Source of the DNA: Acephala macrosclerotiorum
Lineage: Eukaryota; Ascomycota; Leotiomycetes; Helotiales; Mollisiaceae
Direction: 5' to 3'
NCBI GenBank assembly: GCA_014904845.1
Contig: MU119507.1
Span: 2,905-61,231, forward strand
Length of the DNA stretch: 58,327 bases
The notes under the pieces were generated by a model. The model was not told the origin of the DNA. It worked only from the letters and a program-made list of their open reading frames with translations, and did not search any database. The position numbers and the translations under genes were made by a program. Positions within the stretch are counted from its first letter, which is position 1. Each line of letters starts with the position of its first letter. Positions 51,395 through 58,327 of the stretch are shown piece after piece.

Positions 51395-52660
51395 TTATTA
51401 AAATATAAATAAACGATATATTTATATTAATAAAAAAAAAGTTTTTTATTTTTAAAAGAAATTAATTTAAAAAATTTAAATTTATAATAAAAATTAAAAT
51501 AATTTTAATATTAAAAACTTTATTAATTTTTAATAAATATATATTAATTCAATATAAAAAAATAATTCAATTATAATAAAAAAATTAAAATAAAAAATTT
51601 AAATTAATAAATTTCAAATTATTAAATCTATAAATTAAATATAAAAAATAATATACTCGAAATATTTATATTATTACAATTTATTAATTCAAAGTAATTT
51701 TCGATTTATTTATTATTATTTAATATTAGAATTCGATTAAAATTAAAATATTAAATTAAAAATTTAAATAGAGAATTTAAATTTATCGTTTTAAATTTAT
51801 TAATAATAAAATTTTTCGTTTTTATTAATAAATCGTTCGTAAACAATAAAAATTTTAATTTTTAAATTAAATATAAAATTATTTTTATAAATAAAAATAA
51901 AAAAAATAACGAAAAATTCAAAATTAAAATTTTATTTATTTATTATAATTCTATTAAAAATAAACGAATTACTAAAAACGTATTAATTTCAAAGATTTAT
52001 AAAATAGTAAAAAAAATCAATATAATAATAATAATTATAAAATAATTCGATTTTTTTAATATTTTAATAATCGTATATATCGATTCGTATTTATTTTACG
52101 AGTATTTAATTAAATTCAAAACGATTAAAAAAAAGCGTTTAATAATCGATATTATAATTTTATAATAATTATACGAATAAAAAAAACTACAAAAAATTAA
52201 ATAAATTAATAATTAAAACAATTTAATAAACGTTATAATAAAATTAATTTTTAATAAAATTTTAAAAAAGTTTTTAAATATTAATTTATTTTAAAATACG
52301 AATAAAAAAAAATTGAAAAAAAAAAATAAAAAAAAAATAAATAAAAAAATAAATAAATAAATAAAAAAAATATATAAAAAAATATTTATTTTTAATATTG
52401 TAATTATTTAAAATTTTAAATTAAAAATAAATTTTTTTTTTAAACTCGAAATTTATAAACTTCGATAAACTTTAAAAATAATATTAATAAATTACTACTA
52501 TTTTTAATATTTAATCATATAATTTCCATTTTTTTAATATTTTTATTTATATTAAAATTAATAAGTTTTATATATTTACAATATATAATAATAAAAAAAC
52601 AATTTTATTTATTTAAATTATTGAAAACGATAACGTTTTTATTACAAAAAAAATTACTAA

Positions 52661-52885
52661 TATCGAAACAAATATTATATAATATTTATATACGACTCGA
52701 AATCGCATATAATTAATATTATTTTATTTTTATTTTCGAAATAAAAATTTTATATTTCGAGTTTCGCTTTTCAAATAATTTGAATTAATTATAAATTAAT
52801 ACACATATTAAAATTTCAAAAAAAATTCTATGTACGTTTAAATCGTTTTATTAATAAATTCGATATTTTTAATATAATATTAATA
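52661..52885 (+). repeat. Right LTR of outer element
   Basis: 225 bp, followed directly by the ATAAT target duplication (52,886-52,890). Confidence 0.75.
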
Positions 52886-52889
52886 ATAA

Positions 52890-54790
52890 TAATTATTATA
52901 AATAAAATTTCAAAAAATAAAATTTATTAATTTATTAAACAAATATAATTAAAATTTCATTTTATAATATTATATTATTATATATTTATAATATATTAAA
53001 AATTAATATAATTTATATTTAAAAATTATAAATAAATTTATTATTAAAAATTTAAATTTATTTAAATTATAATTATTATATATTAATTAATTTATATTAA
53101 AAAATTTTTATTTTTATATATAATAATAATATTTAATAAAAAATCGAAATATATTTTAATTAAATATTAATAATTTTTTTATTTTTAATATTTATAAATA
53201 ATTAAAAATAATTAAAATAATAAATTATATAATATATTTTATTTTATTAAAAACGATTTTAATATATATTATAAAAAAAATTTATAAAATTAATAAATAT
53301 TAAAAAAATAAATTATATTAAAATATTAAATATATATAATAAATATTTATAATTATTTATAATATTATTTTTTTTAATTATATAAAACGTAAAATGAAAT
53401 TATTTAAAATATATTAATAATAATATTAAAATAAATAAAAACTTATATAAAATTATTAATTAATATAAATTAATATTAAATTCAAATTTTTTTTATTAAA
53501 AATATAATAAAAAAATAAAATCGTTTTAAATTAAAAATTTTAATTAATTTAATTCGAATAATAATTTAAATTATAATTTTTTAATTAATATTTAATAATT
53601 TTATTATAAAATTATAAATAATAAACGAAAAATATTTATTAATATAATAAAAAATTTTTAATTAATTAATATAAAATCGTAAAAAATAAAATATAAATTA
53701 AAACGAAAATTTAATAATTTAATATTTTATTTTTTAAAATATTATATATTTAATTAATAATTTTTTTATTAAAATATAAAATCGATTTTATAAATCAATT
53801 TAATAAAATAATAATAATACGAAATTTCAAAAAATAATAAATAAATTTATTATTAATAAATATAATAATTTTCTTTTAATAATTTTAAATATATAATAAA
53901 ATTCAAATTTATAATTAATAATAAATAATTTTAATTTTATATAAATAATATATTAATAATTTAATATATAATATAAAAATTAAAACTTTTTTTATAACGT
54001 TAAATTATTATTAAAATTTAATTTTTTTTTAAATTTTTTTTTATTTTTTTTTAATATTATATAAAGTTTAATTATTTAAATATTAAATTTTTTTTTTATA
54101 TAATTTATTTACGTTTTTTTAATTATATTAAAAAAATTTTTAATTTATATTTATTAAAATATAATATAATATAATAATATTAAAAAAGAAATTTAAAATT
54201 TAAAATAATATAATTTTGTTTTAAAAAAAAACTATAAATTAAAATTTTAATTTAATTTGATTTTATATTTTTATTATATATTTTTTTACAATTTTATAAT
54301 TTTAATAATATAATAAATTCTTTTTAATTTTTTTTTATTTTTTTGATTAAAAATTCTTTTTTATAATATAATATTTTTTAATTAAATATTCGAATATATA
54401 ATGTTTTTTAAAAGTTTTTTTTATATAATTTTTTTAATTTAATATATTTTTATATTTTATAATAAATTTTAAAATAAACTTTTCAAATTTAATATTTATT
54501 TAATACAAATTATTATTATTATTATTTTATTATTATTATAATTTTAATAAAAACGAATAATTTTATTTTAATAATAATAATAAAAATTTAAATAATTTAT
54601 TCAATAAAATTTTATTATTTGAAAAATAATATAATAATATTAATAAAAAATTTAATATTAAAAATTTAATAAATTTATTATAATAAATACAAATTTATTA
54701 ATAATATTATTATAAACGAATAAATAAATAATAATTTAAACTTTTTAAATTATTATTTATTTTTCGTTTTTATTTTTATTTTTATATAAT
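52890..54790. other. AT-rich RIP-like DNA
   Basis: No frames or element ends recognised between the outer LTR element and the second TIR transposon. More degraded than both neighbours. Confidence 0.65.
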
Positions 54791-54794
54791 AATT

Positions 54795-57107
54795 TATTAT
54801 TTTTTAATTCGTTTTATTTATAATCGACGAAAGTAAATATTATACGAAATTAAATATTACAATTAAAATACGACGCTAATTAAAATTTAAACGCAATTTT
54901 ATTAAAATTTTAATAATTAAAATATTTATATTTTATTATTTAATTTTAATTTTATAAAATTTATATTTTTTTAAATTAAATTAATATTATTTGAATAAAA
55001 TTTTATATTTAAAAAATTCTCGTATTGAAAAAAAAAAAAATATTAAAAATTAATAATTTTTTTACTTTTTATTTTTTTTATTTTATTTTTTTTATAATAT
55101 CGAGATTAAATTTTATTACGTCGTTAATTTTTTCAATAATAATACTTTTTATTATAATTTTTTGAATCTCGAATTATTCAATCGTAATTTAAAAAACAAA
55201 ATAATTTTTTTTATTATTTTTATTGTTTTTATAAAAGTAGAATTTTTATTAAATTATTTAATAAAAATAAAAATAATTAATTTAAAAAAATTACTATTTC
55301 GTTAAATTTTTTTAAGTTTAATAAATTTTAATTTTTTTAATTTTTTTAATTTAAATATTTAAAATCGAGATTTTTTTTTTAATTTTATTAATTGTTTAAA
55401 ATAGTTTTCTTTTTATTTTATCGAGTCAAATAATATATTTTTTTTTATTTTAATTTTTTATTTTAATTTTTAATATTAAAACTTTTTTAAAAAGTTTTTT
55501 TATAAATATTTTTTTTGAAATATTTTTTCATTTTATTTTATTTTTAATTTTTTACTTTAAAATATTATATTTAATAATAATAAAATAAGATTTTTATAAT
55601 TATATATTTATTAATTTTATAGTTTTTTAAAATAATTCGATAAAAAGTTCAAAAAATAAAATAAAATCACAGTTTTTAAAAACTCGAATAATAATAATAA
55701 TATTTTATATATTTTTTTAAACGAGTAAATAATAATTTTAAAAGTTCGAATTTATTATTTATTTCGATTTAATTATATAATTTTTTTTTTAATACGATTA
55801 TATTTTTTTAATATCGATTTTTTGATTAAAAAATTATATATTAAACTTTTTAAAAATATTAATAATAATATATTTTTATATTATTTATATTCGAATTTAA
55901 ATAAAATTTCAAAAAAAAAAAAAATAATAATATAATTAAAATTAATATTTCGAATAATATTTTGAATAATACGAAAATAATAATATTTTTAAAAATAAAA
56001 AATTTCGACGTTGAAATATTAAAAACAATATATAAAATAAAAAAAATAAAAATTTAATTTAATATAATTTTTTTCGATTTTTACTTGAAAAAATAAATAA
56101 TAATAAAATTTATATTTATCGAGAAAAAGAATTTTTTAAAATTTATTCGAATTAATTTTCGAATATTTGATTAAATAATTAAAATATTTTATTATAATTT
56201 AATTATTAATATAATTTATAAAATTACTCGTAATTCGTTAATTTTTAATAAATTTTATTGCAATTTAATTGTTTATAATTTTTTTATTAGAAATAATAAT
56301 TAAAAAAAATAAAAACTTTTTTTTATTTATTATAATCGTTTTAATAATAATTAAAAATTTACGGTTTTTTAAATTCTTCGTATATATATTTTTAACGTTC
56401 GAAAAAACGATAATATTTTCTTTTTTAAAATAATCGATTTAAATTTTTATTTCGTTTATATTTAATATATATTTTTTTTATAATATTCAATTTATTAAAA
56501 ATATTAAAATATTTTAAAAAAAAAAAAAATTTAATTTTTTTATATAAATCGAATAAAGTATAAATAATAAACTTCGTTTTAATAATATATAAATTTTTAT
56601 TTTGTTTGAATTGTTTCGTAAATTAAAATAAAAAATTTTTTTTTTAAAAAGTTTTTGTAATTATAAATATTAAATAGTACTAAAAATTATATTATAAATT
56701 GTATTTAGTTTTATTTTTTATTATTTGTAATAATATTATTAAATAATTTTTTTTTATATTTTAATTAATATTTTATTGTTTTTATTATATTTATTAAAAA
56801 CTTTTTAATTGTTTTTTTTTTTTTCGATCGATAAATAAATTAACGTAAAATAGTTTTTTTAACGTAATAAATTCTAATTATAATAAATTAATATTTATTA
56901 ATACGTTATTTCGAATATTTTATTATAATTTTATTTTAATATCGATAATAAATAATATCGTGATCAAATAATTGTTATTATAATATATTTATAATAAACA
57001 AAATTTAAATAATAATATTTTTTTTTAATATTAATACGTAATACTCGTTTTCGTATAATATTTATTTTCGTTGATTATAAATAAAACGAATTAAAAAAAA
57101 ATAATAG
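54795..57107. mobile_element. Decayed TIR DNA transposon, copy 2
   Basis: Terminal inverted repeats of at least 49 bp, at 54,801-54,849 and 57,049-57,097, agree at 47 of 49 positions; both differences are C/T. The core word is ttatttataatcgacgaaa on the left and its complement on the right. The element is about 2.3 kb, and the interior aligns with copy 1 at 37.9-39.85 kb. The transposase frame is destroyed. Inverted ends of this length and an element of this size fit Tc1/mariner-class elements in ascomycetes. Confidence 0.75.
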
Positions 57108-57109
57108 AT

Positions 57110-58327
57110 TATTATTATAATAAATAATTAAAAATAATTTATAAAAAATTTATTTTAAAATATTAATAATATAATTTAAAAATTAAAATTAAAATTCTTT
57201 TAAAATTATTTAAATTATATATAAATAAAATTATTAAATTTATATTATTAAAATTAAATTATTATAATATTAATTTTTTTTATTTTTTTATTTTATTTAA
57301 AATTATTTAATTTAAATTTTTTTAATTATTTTTATTATTTTTTTTAATTTTTTATTTTAAATATTTAAAAAAAAACGTTAATATAATAAAATTTTAATTA
57401 TTAAAAATAATTTAAAATATTTTTTTTAAAAAATTAATAATATATTATATTAATTTTTATTATTATTAAGAATTATTTTAATAAAAAAAAATAATATAAA
57501 ATTAGTTTATAAAAAAAAAAAGTTTATAATTATTTTAATAATTTATAATTTAATTATAAAAATTATATATAATAAATTTTATATATTAATTTTATTATAA
57601 AATAAATATATTAAATATTTGAAATAATTATTTTTAATATTTTTTATAAATAATATATTAAATTTTTAAAACGAATATTTTTAATTTAATATTTTTTTTT
57701 TTTTAATAATTATAATTATAATTTGAATATTTTAAATTTTATTATTTTAATAAAATTTTAATATTCGTTTTTATGTTTTTTTTTATAATAATTAAAAAAA
57801 TTAATAAAAATTTTAAAATTGTATTTTTATTATTTTAAAATAAAAAATAATTTAAAATTTATTATAATTATTTTTAAAATTATATTCAATTTTTAAAATA
57901 TTTTAAAAATTTATATATTAATTATTAATACAATAAAATTTAATTATAAATTAATTAAAATAAAATTTAAAATTTTAATTTTTTTTATTTAATTTTATAA
58001 ATAATTATATATTTAAATTTAAAAATTATATAAATTATTTTGTAAAATTTATAAAATAAATAAAATATAAAAAATATATAAATAAAAAAAAAAAATTATT
58101 AATATTAAAATAATTATATAATTTATATAATAATAATTAATTCAATTTAATTAATAAACAAAATATTTTATTATTAAAATAAAATAAAAAATTATAATAA
58201 ATTTAATAAAAAATTATTATTATTTTAAAAGAATTAATATTATTTAAAAAAAAATTTATTAAATTAATAAAAATAAAAAAATATATATAAATAAAAAATA
58301 AAATTAAATAAAATTAAATAATTTATT
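57110..58327. other. AT-rich RIP-like DNA to window end
   Basis: No frames; CpG is very sparse here. Nothing else seen. Confidence 0.7.

Larger units (their letters stand above)
40062..52885 (+). mobile_element. LTR retrotransposon (outer element), interrupted by nested copy
   Basis: LTRs at 40,062-40,286 and 52,661-52,885 are each exactly 225 bp. They start TATCGAAAC and end ATTAATA, which fits TG...CA after RIP. The flanking five bases are ATAAT on both sides (40,057-40,061 and 52,886-52,890). Internal sequence occupies 40,287-45,170 and 51,400-52,660; the piece between is a second element. Without the insert the element would be about 6.6 kb, normal for a fungal Ty1/copia- or Ty3/gypsy-type element. 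No gag or pol frame remains readable, so the superfamily is open. The strand call assumes the primer-site side is left, because attaataattgc follows the left LTR just as ttaattaatagttg follows the inner left LTR. Confidence 0.75.

Noticed and set aside
1..58327. tRNA, rRNA or other structured RNA genes
   Set aside because: None seen in either island by eye; AT-rich blocks cannot hold them. A covariance-model scan would settle it.

Overview
The window reads as a filamentous ascomycete (Pezizomycotina) chromosome segment with two compartments. The reasons are short GT-AG introns (44-132 bp), fungal-type protein families (SGNH hydrolase, S8 peptidase with propeptide, 2EXR/F-box-like protein, STAND-type N-terminal domain), and about 45 kb of extremely AT-rich sequence that looks like repeats destroyed by repeat-induced point mutation (RIP). 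Most C and G left in the worst stretches sit in CpG. A Sordariomycete (possibly Hypocreales-like) host is my guess from the protein families and was not tested.

Layout: 1-12,470 is AT-rich repeat wreckage, broken by a small GC-normal islet at 4,500-4,860, a 42-bp tandem array at 5,196-5,370, and a decayed LTR-retrotransposon copy on the minus strand ending at 9,966. Island 1 (12,480-21,930) holds a truncated STAND N-terminal exon, a secreted S8 peptidase-like gene interrupted by an in-frame TGA-CTAG, a secreted actin/Hsp70-like gene, a divergent secreted SGNH hydrolase gene, and a 98-bp MITE-like element. 21,930-26,040 is AT-rich again. Island 2 (26,040-30,450) holds two protein-coding relics, an F-box-like gene (plus) and an unrecognised gene (minus). 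Both are broken by TAG/TAA codons of RIP type, and a coiled-coil exon fragment follows. 30,480-58,327 is AT-rich and contains, by my manual alignment, two TIR DNA transposon copies (37.9-39.85 and 54.8-57.1 kb). Between them lies an LTR retrotransposon (40,062-52,885, 225-bp LTRs, 5-bp target duplication) with a related LTR element nested inside it (45,171-51,394).

The most interesting unit is island 1. Two neighbouring secreted hydrolases with unrelated catalytic domains (S8 peptidase and SGNH esterase/lipase) end in the same roughly 205-residue module with eight conserved cysteines. A signal-peptide-bearing actin-like protein lies between them. The peptidase has Glu where the catalytic Asp should be, and its propeptide is separated from the rest by UGA-CUAG, the context known for efficient stop-codon readthrough. 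This could be a regulated two-product gene or a decaying one. The sequence alone cannot decide, and the tests are given in the findings.

All exon joins were made by eye. Coordinates of repeats in AT-rich DNA are approximate unless stated as exact.
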